The notes: generated from the letters alone by a model not told the origin. A stretch of 64,000 nucleotides of DNA from Nepenthes gracilis (GCA_033239525.1 BSYO01000003.1:26219540-26283539); one strand, 5' to 3'. Shown: positions 15,301-26,739, numbered from the stretch's first letter. Made by a program: numbers and translations.

Positions 15301-18300
15301 AAAGCAACCACTTGACAACAATAATATCATCCCTTCAACACAACAGATTAGCACATAAGACACAAGACATTTACCAGCCAACAAAAAATGAAAAATCAAA
15401 AGTTATGATTGCATAAGTCAGAAAGAAAATATGAGGGGACCTCCAATAACAAGGCCTTCGACTCTCTGCATGGCTGCTATACGAATAGACCAATCTTTTT
15501 CTGGTACAAGTGTCAAAGCTATCTTCTCAACTTCCCTTATAAGCTCCTTCTCCGTATACACTTTCACAGGTTCTACGGGTTTTTCTGTCACATCACTGTC
15601 TCCTGCCGAGACAAAGCAAAGATAGTCAGTGAAAGGCAAGCAAATTTTCTACAATGTCAAACCATTACAGGGAGGGAAGAGAGAAGTTGATCCATAGCTA
15701 CAAATAAATAACAAGATAATGGCATTTACAACTAGGAAGCAAGAATACTTATTTTGGGTAGCGTATCAATGTTGGATATATATCCGACACTAACACTCTC
15801 CAAACACACTCAGACATATTTAATCTAAGCATGTTGTGACACATTTGGAGCTAAGGACATGTTCACACTCATTGGGGATACATTTTGGATATTTTATAAT
15901 TTTTAAAACAAAAAAGGTTATTAATTAAACCTCCATAGGTTTGTGCTGATTAACAAAGATTCTTAAACAACATAGTCTAGTTGGAGAGAACTAGCTATTC
16001 GAAGTTTGAACCCATTACTCATTAATTAAGAAACAGAGAGAAAGAGCATGTGATGGTCTAATTTATATCAACTAGAAAATAAGAGAGAATACAAGTGTTG
16101 GTGGATATTTCCCCCTAACTAAGAACAAAAGAGAAAGGGCGATCTTACAGTCTATTAATTGCCATTTGCATGGTGTGGAGTTTTGAGCTCTTATTTAGTG
16201 TTAAATACTATTATTTTGTCTATCGATTATATTCTCCTATAAATCAGTAATACAGCTATTCGTTAATCTATCCTCACTCCCAGAAGTGTTGTCCTATTTT
16301 TTTAGAAAAATTACAGGAAGAAGTGGCCATGTTGTCCATCTCCCATGTCTTTGTCCCTGCTTCTTGGAACACATGCACAAATGAGAATGGTAATAAAAGT
16401 TACGACAAGAAACTCCCAAACCATTTTCCATAGGAAACTAGCAAAGCTTAAATTTTGGATCCATAAAAAGCTAACCAGCTTCGTTTACGGAGTGATACAT
16501 AAACCAATTGCTAACATGGATAACAGCAAACTTATCAAAACAAAAAAAATAAACAACAATTTTATTCTTCAGCGTTTATCATCAATCAGACAACCCCTTC
16601 CTATTTGAATACCATCAACACTAATCACCTAATTAAACTTTAAGTAACTACTAGGATTAGATCATCACCAACATTTATTTGGTCCTTAACAAAGCCATTT
16701 CCAAACCATTGTGTAAAGTCATCCGGGCATATGGCAAAGAACAAATGCAATTGAATCAGAAAGAATTAAGTTGAGAAGGAGCCATTGTTCTCACAATTTA
16801 TATCCTCCACTTCATTGACTAAATGTTCAGACAATTTTTCAAATATATGTGAATTTTTCAGCTTATAAAGCACTCAACAAATTAATAGCCTTTATGTATC
16901 CCTAGCATGTGTAACTCATAACTCAGATCCCAGAATGGCAAATGGGGAAGCATTTTTAAAAGGGTACTCTGAAACTACGATTGCATCACAGAGTATAATC
17001 TACAGAAACATATTCAAACCTCAAAGAGCTTCCACATAATACAGAACCACATTGCTTACCTCTAACCCAAAGGAAAGACCAACTAGTACACTATTTCACT
17101 CTAACTTCACAGCGCATAACAGAAAGATATAGAATGGAAGTGAAGGCTTACATAAAACTCTAAATTTCAGATTCCAAGTAATGGACAGAAAGATACTACA
17201 TTATCATATGGTTAGAAGCAAACCGGTCTGAACCAAAGAGCAACAGCCCCAACATGGAGATATTTAGGGATATATTCTGTTTAAATAATGTGATTATGTC
17301 CATATACAGTAATTAATCCATTCCTCCACTGTCTTTGCAAACTGATCCATCCAAAGAATTAAAGTCCAGTAAAATGCAAAAGAGAGAAAATCTGACCAGG
17401 TTTTCTAAACAAAGGGAAGGCGTTGCCACTTTACAGGAAAAGAAAATCAAACCATATTTCTATCAAGCTGTTCCAGAATAACCATATACCTTGAATAGTC
17501 AATTATTGAAGCTTTTACAGTATCAAATTTTATAAGTGCAGTATTGGGGGATGGAGAGCAAATATTTTTGAACAAACTAAAAAAAAAAAAAAAAACTATT
17601 TCAGCTAAAACAAAAATGCATTTCAGCCATCCTATGCATACTAGTTAATCACTTTTTTCATAAGTAAGATTTTCCACCACTTATTTATTGGTGAAATGAT
17701 GTTCCACCACTTGTAACAATGCTAACTAATTCTAGCAAGAGGACGTGACATTTTCTATATGCCACAGAGAATGTGTCTTCTATTTATAAGAATACATTAC
17801 TTATGCCTAAAGGCCCTAAAGGCAGAATAAAAATCTAAACTTGAGGTATTGAAAAGTTTGTAGAAACTGATATGAGTCGGCTAAGTTATTCTTTCCCACA
17901 TTTTTGCCTCCCTGACGAAAAAGTGTGGGTGTGCAACTGCTAATGATTTCCAAGATATTTGGATATCAATTTTATGAATTTCTCTTTAAAATTACTTATA
18001 GTGTAATTTGTAAGTGCATCTTAAACACCAAGGAGCTTGACTATCTTCTTTACACTTAACCAAAATTTTAGGCAAAACTCCAACACTCTCTGCAATTCCA
18101 TTATTATTCCTCAGCATAGTGCATTAATTACGCCCACAAAAGAAAAAAGAAAAGCAACAAAAAATCAATAATTTGAGGGCAAGCCACCCAGATACAGATA
18201 CATAGGCCACAACTACCTTCAATGTTGGTCCCATCAACAAAATTCATAACTCTAATATGATTATAATCTGATTCATGTAACAATGTTGCATCAAATGTAG

Positions 18301-21300
18301 ATAATAACAAAACTACTCCCAGCATACACTTTCCCTAATAATTCCTTCTCTATCCCCCTTTCCCTGCTTCCAATAATATTACACAAAACTGCTTTAATAG
18401 AACAACTGAAGACAGCTAGATGAGAGAAGGGGGAAAAGGAGAAGATGAGGAGCAAGCAAGCAGAGAGCTATTCACAGCTATTGCCAGCAGAACATTACCA
18501 CTTCAGGGGAAAAAGCTGTGACAAAAGATTGTATTCCCTTTCTTGATTGTCACACATGATTCCCAAGTGAAGAACAGTTTCTTTCTAGAAAATTTCTGAA
18601 ACAAATCCAAACACTAATTACTAAAATTAAAGGTCCAGCAAAAAGGCACCCGATTTCAGAATTTTGGATCCTTGAACTATAAATCATGATGCATGAAAAA
18701 ACACCTCAACGAAAATTTTGAGGTAAAAAAATATCATAAAGGTAGAATCCAAGGGAATCTCCTCGTCGTAGTATGTGGCTATTATATTAAGTCAAAACAT
18801 AAACACTGGATACAGATACTATTTCAATTTTTTCTACCTAATTTGGTGCAAATTTTCAATATGAATATTGCATTTAAGTTGTTACAGTTAACCTTCATTA
18901 ATTTGTGACCTTCATTCACCAACATGAAAGCTTATGACAGTACGAGGGCATCCTAGTCATAGCTTCAGTATTCCCTGTACTTACTAGACAGAGTGGAGTA
19001 ATGAAAATAGACAAGAAAGAGATCAAAGCAACCAAACCTCCAAACAACGACGTCTCACGTGAAGAATTCTTGGCTTTAGGACTACTTCTTTTTTGATTAA
19101 GGGTGGCCAGCTTATGTTCACCAGCAGCACTTATACCAGTCATTCCATTTGCAGATTGGACCTTCGGTTCAATCCTCTCCAGCCTAGCATTTATATCCTT
19201 CACCTGCAATTCAACAAATAATAGTGTCTAAAGAAATCAATATAAAGTATAGCTAATAGATTATATTAGGTTCCCATGATCTTAATTTTAAATGAGATAG
19301 AAGTAAACTTTTGCACCCAACTATTTAAGCAACAATGTATCATGCACCAACCGGCATATCAAAGCAAGAACAGAGGTTGCTTTGTAAAACGCATGTCGAT
19401 GTCCCTTTTAGCATTGGATTAGTAGCCCTACTTGCCCATCAAAGAGCAATAACCAAAAAGTTTGTTGGGTAATTACCATATATGAAGGAAGTTGATGGCG
19501 CTGAAGTTCATCTCGAAATTGAGGCCCAATCTGTGTATACATCTCCTGGAAAAACACAGCTAAATTACCTCATCATTGGTCACACAACAAATAAAATCTC
19601 ATGACTTCATATTCCACATTCTCATTACATTTGCATCCAGACTCAAAAGAATATTAGACACCAATGAAAATAATAGTATTGACATCGATCATAGTCATAT
19701 TAGTATCAGACATACCGGACAATACATTTAGGTATCAATCATATTGAAATTAAAAAATTTACAACAAATCACAACTTAATAGAAAAATATCAACCGATAT
19801 ATCAGCCAAATATTGAATATATTAACCGAAATTTTATCGCAATATTGTAAAATATCATTATCCGAGGCCCAATACTGATATTTATCTGCTAATATTTCAT
19901 CCCATGTATAGAAGTTTAGTTTAAACTTACAATAAAGCATGAAGAATCTCAACATTTGCTTTTCCCATTTCTCTCTTCAATGTATGTGTGTGTGTTTATT
20001 TCATGAATATATATTCCAGCTTGGAAAAATATAAGCAGTCTCCATCACAAAGTGGTATTTTTTAGGAGCATAAAGAATTGGGCCTAAGACTTAGGGGAAA
20101 AGAGGCTCTAAGTCTAAATTAGAAGGATTTTTGTCGTCTAACGCTAAGCAGATGATAAATCATTAATCCTCAACTTATCACAGAGATATCTTGAGGTCGT
20201 TTGGGGAGGGGGGGGGCATCTACATCCTCTAATTTCAGCACTTCATTTGCTGGTTTCACACTTATTTTTCACCAAAATTAATTAATATCCCTTTGGCATA
20301 AAATTTAACTTATTATTGGTAACTGCTTGTTTCATGTGCTATTTTGTACTAGGTGGAGCTGGGGGTGGTTCCTGGGTATAACTAGGTAATTTGTGGTTTT
20401 GGACTGCACCTCCACCCTACACAAGGGGTATGATTATTCTTTTGCTTAACTCACTGACCTGAAAGGGGGGGGGGGGATCAGGTTTCTTTAGGTATACTTA
20501 TGGTGGCCTGATCAATTGTGAAAAACAAAAAATACTTTTGGAAAATGTTTCAAAAAGGGAAAACTAGCTATTCAAGTGTGGCAAACTGAGGCTATTTTCT
20601 GAATTTTTTTTAGAAAAACAAATAAATTTGGAAAACATTCAAATCATTCTATTTTCTAACTTTGAATTGAATTTTGGAATACTGTAAGGCCTAGTTTCGT
20701 TGCACCTAGAATTCAAAATTGAAATTCAAATTTGAAGCCTAATTCCATTTCTATTGCTTGCCATAGACGGAATTGGAATGCTAATTCCATATTCCAATTC
20801 CTTGAAATTGAAAATATTGTAAGAGATTTCTTTATAATTTTTAGGGGTAGAATAAAGAATTGTATTTCTAAGGCGAGAACCATTAGATAAAATATTTTCG
20901 GTTAGTTTGAGTCAGGTAAAGGTCAAAAAAGTGTTGTCTAAAAATATATGCATCTACAAAATAGTCTATATCCAAAAAAAAGATTTGATAAAATTATATT
21001 ATATTAAATTTTATATATTAAAAAATTATAATTTCTATTAGGCTACTTATATCTTTTATTTTTTATGTACAAATTAAAAAATTAAGCATATGCCAATTTT
21101 ATTTTTATCTCAGAATTAAAATTCCTTATATAATTCAAAGAATAAAATTTAAATTCTACTCAATTTCGATTCCAACAGAATTTGAATTGCACTTATATTT
21201 CTAAATTTAAATTCTAATTCCACAATCCAAACAAGACCTAAAAATTTTGACTTTTATAAATAAGTGTCTTCATAGTTATCTAAACCACTCTTTCAAACCA

Positions 21301-24300
21301 ATCTTTTGATAATTCGTGATGATAAAAACATTGTTTTGTGAGCATTTAAATAAAATTATATGCCAAATTCAAAGCAATACAGATAAAATATATAATATGA
21401 GAAATTGATTTAATCTCATGATACATTTGATCCTTGTCATTTTAAATCACCTTACAATAGTTATAAATGATATCTTTCACGCATTGGGGAATGGGGTAAT
21501 ATTGCTTAATATAAATAGCAAAAATGTGGTCCTATTATCAACATTTGGGTTACCATCTAACCTAATGGATTCTATGGTTTAAAAAAATTATGATTTACGT
21601 TAACTTAATGACAAAATTTAACTAATTACATTGTTAATAACTTAAAAGATTATTATTATAAGGAATTAGGGTGCTATGAATGGTCACATTTCAACTAATT
21701 GACAATTGACTACCATAAATAAAGCTATAAATGAATTAGGTATCACTTTGGTAGACTAGTTAATTTGGTAAGTTCAAACTCGACTCATAAACTTATCGAG
21801 TTAAGCTAGAACAAATTGAGTTAAAGCTCGTAACCGAGCTATCCTACATTGAGTTCAAGCAGTTGATTTAAAAATTTATACCTAAACAAGATCAAGAAAT
21901 ATGCTTGAGTGGACTTACTAAGCTTCTTTTCTGATAAAAAAAAGAGAAAGATTTCTAATTTCTTTGCTTGTAAAGGCAAAGAGTTGAGCTTAAACAAGCT
22001 TTAACCAACAATTTTCTACTATGTTCAAAGAAAGTTGGTTTGATTAAACTCTAATTGACCGAAGAACGATTGATGCATTGCTAAGAACTATCAAGAAACA
22101 ATGACCTTGGGAAATGGGCACGTTTCTAACATTAAATGAATAATTTTCAGAAAAATTGTAAAAATAGAAAAAGAAAAAGCAAAGAGAAAATTGGAAAACA
22201 AATAACAATTTCTCAGTCCTTTGTGTTGCTACTTGCTTCAATTGTCATGGCTTTACTCCGTGTTCCTCTCAGTGGGATTAATTCTTCAGGGGCTCAAGAA
22301 CTTAAGGATACATATGCTTTTCGGATCCAATTTATGGTACTTTCAGCAATTTGAATTTGGGAAAGACCGATGCAATATCTCATACCCATTTGGGCTTTGC
22401 CAATAAGGTGAAGAAATGCTATGATGAATATCAATTCGATCATTTAATTTCATGCACTAAGGTTCCCGTTGCAACCGACAAAGCGGTTTCATTTACTTTT
22501 CCCTTGCCAGTGGCGGACAATATAGATGGTCCTTCTAAGGTGATCCAGATGGTTCACACAATAAGGTGCTTCCTTCTCATTCATAAGATTGTGCTGCCAG
22601 ATTACGTAACAGTAACACAGAACCTGATGATGAGGATTAGTGAAATTCCATTGAGGATGGTTTCTCCTTTGTTGTAGCATCTAGATAGTGCAGTGGCAAA
22701 CTGCGCTCTTCCTAGGGGATCTCCGGAACCTGGGGTTGTTCTGGTATAGTGGGCTTGCTAAGTTCATTAGGTATGAATCAAATGACAACTTGGATACTAC
22801 TGGAAAGCAAAAGGCTATTTTCTATGGGAAGGAAGTTAAAACTTTTGAAGTCAAAAAATTGGCATCCAAGTTCATGGTGCGAGAAATGATGATAAATGTT
22901 TGGGCTTGTCTTTTGATAGAAATGAGAAGAAGACCCTTAAAACGTTTGGAATAGAATGAGACTAGGAAGTTGGATGAGCCAAAGGTATCTAGATGCAAGA
23001 ATCAGGCTCAAAAAGCAGAAGAAAAGACAGAGAACTAGAGAGGCTTGATGAGAACAATAGCACCTTTAAAACATTTGGAATTTTAATAGGCTAGGAGAGG
23101 TCAGGATGACCTGTAATTTCCTGCGACATCTTTTTCAGCATGACTATGGTGCAGCTTATATGGTCAGATTTATTTTGCCAGAACATTAAACAGCTCTTAA
23201 ATGTAGGACCTCTTTCAGCAGTATCAGCAGCTCTTAAGTCTTAACCCAGCACCTCTTAAAGTACCAGACAGGACCGGCCAGATAAGAGGAAGCAAACGAG
23301 GCTTTCAGTTAAATATAAGGGCTAATTGTGAATGTCAAACTACAAAATGAACAAACACTACAAAAAAAAAACTATAGAAGACAAGTGGAAGAAAGGGCAT
23401 CAAGATTGTTCAAACACTTGAAAATTTAAATCAGATGGTGTACCAGTGAGAAAGAGCAATCCAGTGAGACTAGAGATGATAAAAGGAAGGCAAGGTAGAG
23501 GAAAACTTCAAGCGTAGCAACAAAGAGTATCTGACATCCTACAACTATTGGAGAGCAGTGCACTCGATCGAGCTGAATAAATGATTAACGTAGCAAAACC
23601 CAGATAATGGAGTTATGAGTTTCCGGTAAAATTTTAACATTAAATGGAAAGAATTGTATCAGCAAAACCTAACTTAATTTACCACACTTTTGTAAGCCAC
23701 AAACTTTCCAAATGAAGCTATAAACTATGCCCTTCCTCTTCGAATACTCATATGATATTTTTCAAAAATTACTTTTTTTCTATTTCTTTTAGACAATAAC
23801 TTGATAGTACCACATCTTATTCTGTAAAATCAAATATTACAGGACACAAAATGTAAACATGGTGGTTTAATTTGCAATTTAATATGGTTCATAAGTGCTT
23901 CCCATTCTACACTGAAGTCATAGTAAGGATTTCACTTGCCTCTCATGTGACAAGCTTGCCTAGCAGCACCTTTAAAGACTTTAAAGACGGGTGCAAAACC
24001 AACTATTCTAAAACAAAGTTGAATCACAGAGATGAATTTGACAAGGATTAACCAACCTCAATACAAGCTATGGCTGCTTCCCTGACGCCATGATTTGGAT
24101 CATTCAACATATGTAGTATCTGATAGAACCAAAAACCTCTTTTAAAAGCTTTATCAAGAAAAGAGATGAAACAGTATGCCACGGTCATTCTTTGAAAAGC
24201 AACTTCAAAATAGAATACTCAATAACCATACAGGAGGAAGAATAGCTCGCTGAAGAGGAAGCTCTGTGGATGCAAATAGATGTATTGCAGATGTTACCGT

Positions 24301-25768
24301 ACGAGCGAATTCTTCCCTAACTCTCCAACTTTTGTGTTCCCACGCATAAGACCCAGCTCTTTCAACAATTATTGTTGGAGAAGACACCTGTGAAATGAAT
24401 TACTACAATATAAGCCCCCATCTTAAATATGCTTTTCTTAATCTTAAATAATCCGTAAAAAGGAGGTAGCATTGTATACTAAAGACCGAACAACAAAACC
24501 AGGACACATATCGAGTAGCTAATGCAGTGCTCCTCTTGGATATACAGACACAGGCTCAGGAAAGTGATAATCCATATTGTCGCTGCAGTGAATGCCAAAT
24601 GCTCTACTTCCCAATTTTCTAAATCAAGTTCCACAAACAATGTACTGCTTCTAACATACTGAAAGTGGAACTTCACAACTTCTACGATGAGTGAAGGCTG
24701 ATATAATTCCCAGTTGATAGCCCAGGAACATGATACATAACGGTGCTTTGGACGAAAGGTCATACAGCCACAAATAGAAGGGGGAAATGTAACAGGAAAA
24801 GATATCAAACCAATAAAAATATGACAAGTTGTCTTCTATGGAAATCAAGAGTAGCTATCCATTCGCTCAGAATCAATCCCAGGTTCAATTTCTACTAAGT
24901 CCTCGTGCCCCATAATACCTATCAAAAGGAGGGAACAAATTTGTCTTCTATTAATTTGTAAAGGCAGGCAGTGTTGGTATCATGTGACCTTGCCACCTAG
25001 GACAGGCAATACTCAATCGCCATGCATAAAAGTTGGAGCAATTTTATCGAGCTATTCTCACGAGAACTTCAGAAAAATTAACACTAGAAATTCCATGCCT
25101 AATCCAAATCAAAATCCAAGTACCCACCAACAAAACACGGACTGCTGAATTCCTAATCCACCATAATTCGAGTCTTATTGCGGAATGCGGGTAGTCCAGA
25201 GTCAACACCAATAGTCATAACACGTACCCATTTGACCCCACCAATCATAGCCATCAATTGCAAGCCTCATCCAAACATCCCCAACAAAAACATACTAGCA
25301 CAACTTAAACCAAATCGGAAGATATAAAGGCTCAAATTCCCTCCAACTACTCATCAAATCAGTTCAAATCATACAAGTTAGCGCAGGACACAAACAAAAA
25401 CAACATAGTGAGAGCGAAGCACATAATCTGTCAACCTCCATGAGAGTGAGAAGCAGGCGCCTAGCGGCATCACGGACGGGCTGCTTAGCATCACCCAATC
25501 GCTCGACGGCGGCGGGGACAAGGGCATTGAAATGAATTTTGAGGTGGTCGCCGGAGAGAACTGCCGCGGAAGCAAGAGCTTGGAGAGCCCCCTGAGAAAC
25601 CCTGAAATTGTTGTCTTTAAGGAGATCTAAGCAAGTATCCACTAGAGAAGTGACCTCCGAAGACGAAAATGACTTCCTAGAAGATTCCAGAAGTTGGTGG
25701 AGCCGCTCGACGCCCGCCATCCTCTCCTTGGTATCCTTCGCACGCGCCAATTCCAGTGCCTCCTCCAT
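357..25768 (-). CDS. CLASP: CLASP microtubule-associated protein, 3' end outside window
   Basis: CLASP proteins bind microtubule plus ends and the cortex through TOG/HEAT domains. I joined 19 exons on the minus strand, all GT-AG and in frame: 25768-25436, 24387-24232, 24119-24057, 19545-19477, 19203-19038, 15602-15441, 14702-14605, 9335-9261, 9162-9094, 8892-8807, 8726-8609, 8370-8272, 8179-7831, 7656-5849, 5319-5218, 1683-1579, 739-665, 589-521 and 425-357. They give 1,357 codons. Arabidopsis CLASP has about 1,439 residues, so only the last ~85 (from LVGRL onward) are missing, to the left. Residues ~1-230 are an N-terminal TOG (starts MEEALELARAKDTKER); ~290-520 a second HEAT/TOG-like region; ~520-790 a Ser/Arg-rich linker; ~795-1040 the conserved TOG (SDWCARVAAFN, DPHHKVAQAAL, SYMERILPHVFSRL), all in the 1.8 kb exon; the rest is the C-terminal CLASP region (YFNQILTAVLEVLDD). 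No stop or frameshift was seen. The start is the first ATG, matching the family N-terminus exactly. Confidence 0.95.
740..1578 (-). other. CLASP intron with a dispersed repeat
   Basis: Intron between the 1683-1579 and 739-665 exons. Positions 880-1050 carry a repeat rich in TCGGTGTCC and GGACAC words, resembling 15760-15905. The remainder is AT-rich with nothing recognised. Confidence 0.7.
880..1050. repeat. Dispersed repeat with GTGTCC/GGACAC words, copy 1
   Basis: Contains TCGGTGTCC, ATCGGACACACACC, TACGTGTCC, TTTTGGACAC and GACATGCTTAGG. The same word order, diverged, occurs at 15760-15905 in another CLASP intron. The family is unknown, and it has no coding capacity or clear terminal repeats. 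Confidence 0.4.
1684..5217 (-). other. CLASP intron, 3.5 kb
   Basis: Intron between the 5319-5218 and 1683-1579 exons. Mostly AT-rich. Positions 2880-3540 have higher GC and a few short open frames on both strands (60-71 codons) that match nothing I know, possibly old transposon debris. Positions 4320-4450 and 4870-5010 carry words (GATATG, ATATCAG, CGATAC) of the dispersed repeat described at 13240, 19675, 50740 and 52044. An (AT) run lies at 4479-4494. Confidence 0.6.
5545..5705. repeat. Imperfect tandem repeat in a CLASP intron
   Basis: Within intron 5320-5848 a unit of about 73 bp recurs. TTTTGTTCCTAGTATATCAT followed by ACTATCAA, near 5586, repeats as TTTTGTTCCTATTACATCAT followed by ACTATCAA near 5657. 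A partial earlier unit (CATCATGTCCTAGACTATCA) lies at 5552. A nine-base C run precedes it at about 5537-5545. Confidence 0.6.
9980..10240. repeat. AGCTTG/GAGCTC-rich dispersed repeat, copy 1
   Basis: Contains AGCTTGTTTGAGCTCC, GTCGAGCTCAAGC, CAAGCTGG, AGCAAGCTT and TTGAGCTCG. A similar segment lies at 21770-22050 in another CLASP intron. No ends could be defined. Confidence 0.35.
11905..12953. mobile_element. Foldback element with long terminal inverted repeats
   Basis: The first ~140 bp (from TGTAGGATGGGTC at 11905) reappear as reverse complement in the last ~140 bp (ending GACCTGTCCTACA at 12953). Shared blocks include CAAATCAGCAGCCCAA, GATTATTTCAAC, CTACTGCAGCC, AATCAACAT and AGGAGAGACAGCCGAGTAGA. 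The flanks TAATTGA and TCATTGA agree at 6 of 7 bases and may be the target duplication. There is no transposase, so the element is non-autonomous. Long arms would suit a MULE-type or foldback transposon, but MULE duplications are usually about 9 bp, so I do not assign a superfamily. Confidence 0.8.
12205..12953. repeat. Three tandem units inside the foldback element
   Basis: Units start at 12205, 12418 and 12673, each opening with GATTTTTA(A/T)(T/G) then AACTTCAACC-like sequence. All carry AAAGGAAGAGAAC-like, GATTAACTCCA and CTGGCAGGGACA blocks and end in CCCATCCCCTTC plus CTGTCTCTCCTTG, which is the inner part of the right terminal repeat. Units are about 213, 255 and 281 bp. The right arm appears to have been amplified. 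Confidence 0.8.
13240..13435. repeat. GATATATC-type dispersed repeat (intron copy)
   Basis: Dense in ATATCAGC, AATATTGAC, AAAATATCGAG, ATCAACCAATATTTG and AATATTTCATTCC. Similar segments occur at 19675-19905, 50740-50980 and 52044-52200, and more weakly at 4320-4450. All are in introns. Confidence 0.5.
14703..15440 (-). other. CLASP intron, 0.7 kb
   Basis: Between the 15602-15441 and 14702-14605 exons. AT-rich with a purine run near 15030-15066. I see no other feature. Confidence 0.7.
15603..19037 (-). other. CLASP intron, 3.4 kb
   Basis: Between the 19203-19038 and 15602-15441 exons. Holds the second GTGTCC-type repeat (15760-15905) and an A15-type run near 17580. The remaining sequence is AT-rich without recognisable genes; frames of 65-87 codons at 16345, 18128 and 18693 have no family resemblance. 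Confidence 0.7.
15760..15905. repeat. Dispersed repeat with GTGTCC/GACAC words, copy 2
   Basis: Holds TATATCCGACACTAACACTC, CACTCAGACATA, CTAAGCATGTTGTGACAC and GGGGATACATTTTGGATA, in the same style as 880-1050. Both copies are in CLASP introns. Confidence 0.4.
19675..19905. repeat. GATATATC-type dispersed repeat (intron copy)
   Basis: Carries GACATCGATCATAG, ATATCAACCGATATATCAGC, TATTGAATATATTAACCG, CCAATACTGATATTTATC and AATATTTCATCCC. Its end, AATATTTCATCCC, nearly matches AATATTTCATTCC at the end of the 13240 copy, which suggests a real terminus. Confidence 0.5.
20688..21238. mobile_element. Tourist-like MITE (PIF/Harbinger type)
   Basis: Starts GGCCTAGTTTCGTTG at 20688. It ends at 21238 with sequence whose reverse complement reads GGTCTTGTTTGGATTG. 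It is directly flanked by TAA on both sides (20685-20687 and 21239-21241), the three-base duplication typical of PIF/Harbinger MITEs. Subterminal parts (AATTCCA, AAATTCAAATT) are inverted relatives of each other. No coding capacity. Confidence 0.75.
21770..22050. repeat. AGCTTG/GAGTT-rich dispersed repeat, copy 2
   Basis: Contains TCGAGTTAAGCTAG, GAGTTAAAGCTCG, CCGAGCT, TTGAGTTCAAGC and GAGCTTAAACAAGC. Resembles 9980-10240. Function and ends unknown. Confidence 0.35.
22187..23040 (+). pseudogene. Unidentified broken gene-like segment in a CLASP intron
   Basis: Plus strand, antisense to CLASP. Base composition rises towards coding-like values and three overlapping open stretches in different frames follow one another: 22136-22354 (hydrophobic start, FVLLLASIVMALLRVPLSG), 22351-22677 (YDEYQFDHLISCTKVP, AVSFTFPLPVADNIDGPSKV) and 22688-22954 (KFIRYESNDNLDTTG, then a basic tail). 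At least two frameshifts would be needed to connect them, and I see no introns. I do not recognise the family. It could be a retrocopy or captured gene fragment, or less likely a chance composition island. Confidence 0.4.
24388..25435 (-). other. CLASP first coding intron
   Basis: From donor GT after GAG at 25436 to the acceptor before VSSPTIIVERAG at 24387. No repeats or genes recognised; short frames at 24479-24848 are unsupported. Confidence 0.7.
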
Positions 25769-25883
25769 TGATAGAAGTGAGGAGGAGGACGGATAATACT
25801 AGGGTTTGGGGAATCCAAAACTTGGATCTGAGAAAAAATTAAGCAGATCTGCGGAGAAAGTATGTGCTCCTGTATCTGTTCTT

Positions 25884-25920
<37 letters not shown>
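25769..25920 (-). promoter_or_regulatory. CLASP leader with (CT) microsatellite
   Basis: Immediately upstream of the CLASP ATG. On the minus strand it contains AAACCCTAG (reverse complement at 25799-25807, a telo-box-like motif) and a (CT)16 run, seen as GA at 25888-25920. Pyrimidine repeats are common in plant 5' leaders. The transcription start was not determined. Confidence 0.55.
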
Positions 25921-25924
<4 letters not shown>

Positions 25925-26739
25925 GCTTGAATTACCAATAAATTTTTGGGGGCTGTGTTTGATTACAGTGCTTGTCGAGTGGAGTGATGAGAGGAGTTAC
26001 CAGGTATGTCTTAAAGTCATTGCTACCGACAAATTAATAAGAGAAAGTATCTATATTTTTTAAATATTATTATATTTAATTAATCATTATAATACATGTA
26101 ATTACAAAATATTAGTATAATATAATAAGATAATCTTATTTTTCTTTGTTATGGAAAATTTTAGATAATTTTGTGTACACTAAGATGATGCAAGTTAAAC
26201 CTAAAAGTGACCAAAGCCTCATTAGGGATGATAATCTATTTAGATTAAGGTAGATTTTTTTTTTTTGGGAGGGGGGGGGGGCGGGGGTAACTATATTAGC
26301 AAATTAATTTTTTTTGTATAATTTTTTTTATAAATAGTTTAAATTTTAATGGGTTCAATAATACTATGAGTTAACCGAAAATTCGGCCCACCAGTTTATA
26401 AGCCTAAAAGGCAAAAATCCAATGAGACATAAAACTCAGAAGACGCCATGACCATCCGCAACCAGCGTGGCTTGGTTTGGCATAGGCCTAGCAACTTGGC
26501 GGCCCACACCCGGTAGGTGGGCCCATGTGCCCATATTAGCACGTACCCTTTTAGTCCAGTGAATCTTTCTCAAAAGGCAACTGTTATATTTGCAAATAGG
26601 GAATGGCCTAGAGAAGAAAAGGATATCTTCCGATCAGTTATGATTGCCATGACAGATATCCACGATCACGTAATTATTTTTGAAAAGAGAACTACTGTTG
26701 ACAACCACTTATAATTATCTACACAAATCAGCAATCCTG
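25921..26739. other. Intergenic DNA upstream of CLASP
   Basis: AT-rich with a T run followed by a long G run at about 26256-26287. Probably includes the CLASP promoter, but I cannot place a TATA box or start. No gene recognised. Confidence 0.5.

Larger units (their letters stand above)
19546..24056 (-). other. CLASP intron, 4.5 kb, with several insertions
   Basis: Between the 24119-24057 and 19545-19477 exons (protein junction CIE|EMYTQ). Contains a GATATATC-type repeat (19675-19905), two G runs (about 20208 and 20464), a Tourist-like MITE (20688-21238), an AGCTTG-type repeat (21770-22050) and an unidentified gene-like relic (22187-23040). The rest is AT-rich. Confidence 0.75.

Noticed and set aside
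15970..16030. TAGTCTAGTTGGAGAG...TTTGAACCC looked tRNA-like
   Set aside because: The cloverleaf arms do not pair and length is wrong. I found no tRNA, rRNA or CRISPR array anywhere in the window.
25642..25938. 98-codon minus-strand frame over the CT repeat
   Set aside because: Overlaps the true CLASP first exon in another frame and is mostly dinucleotide repeat.
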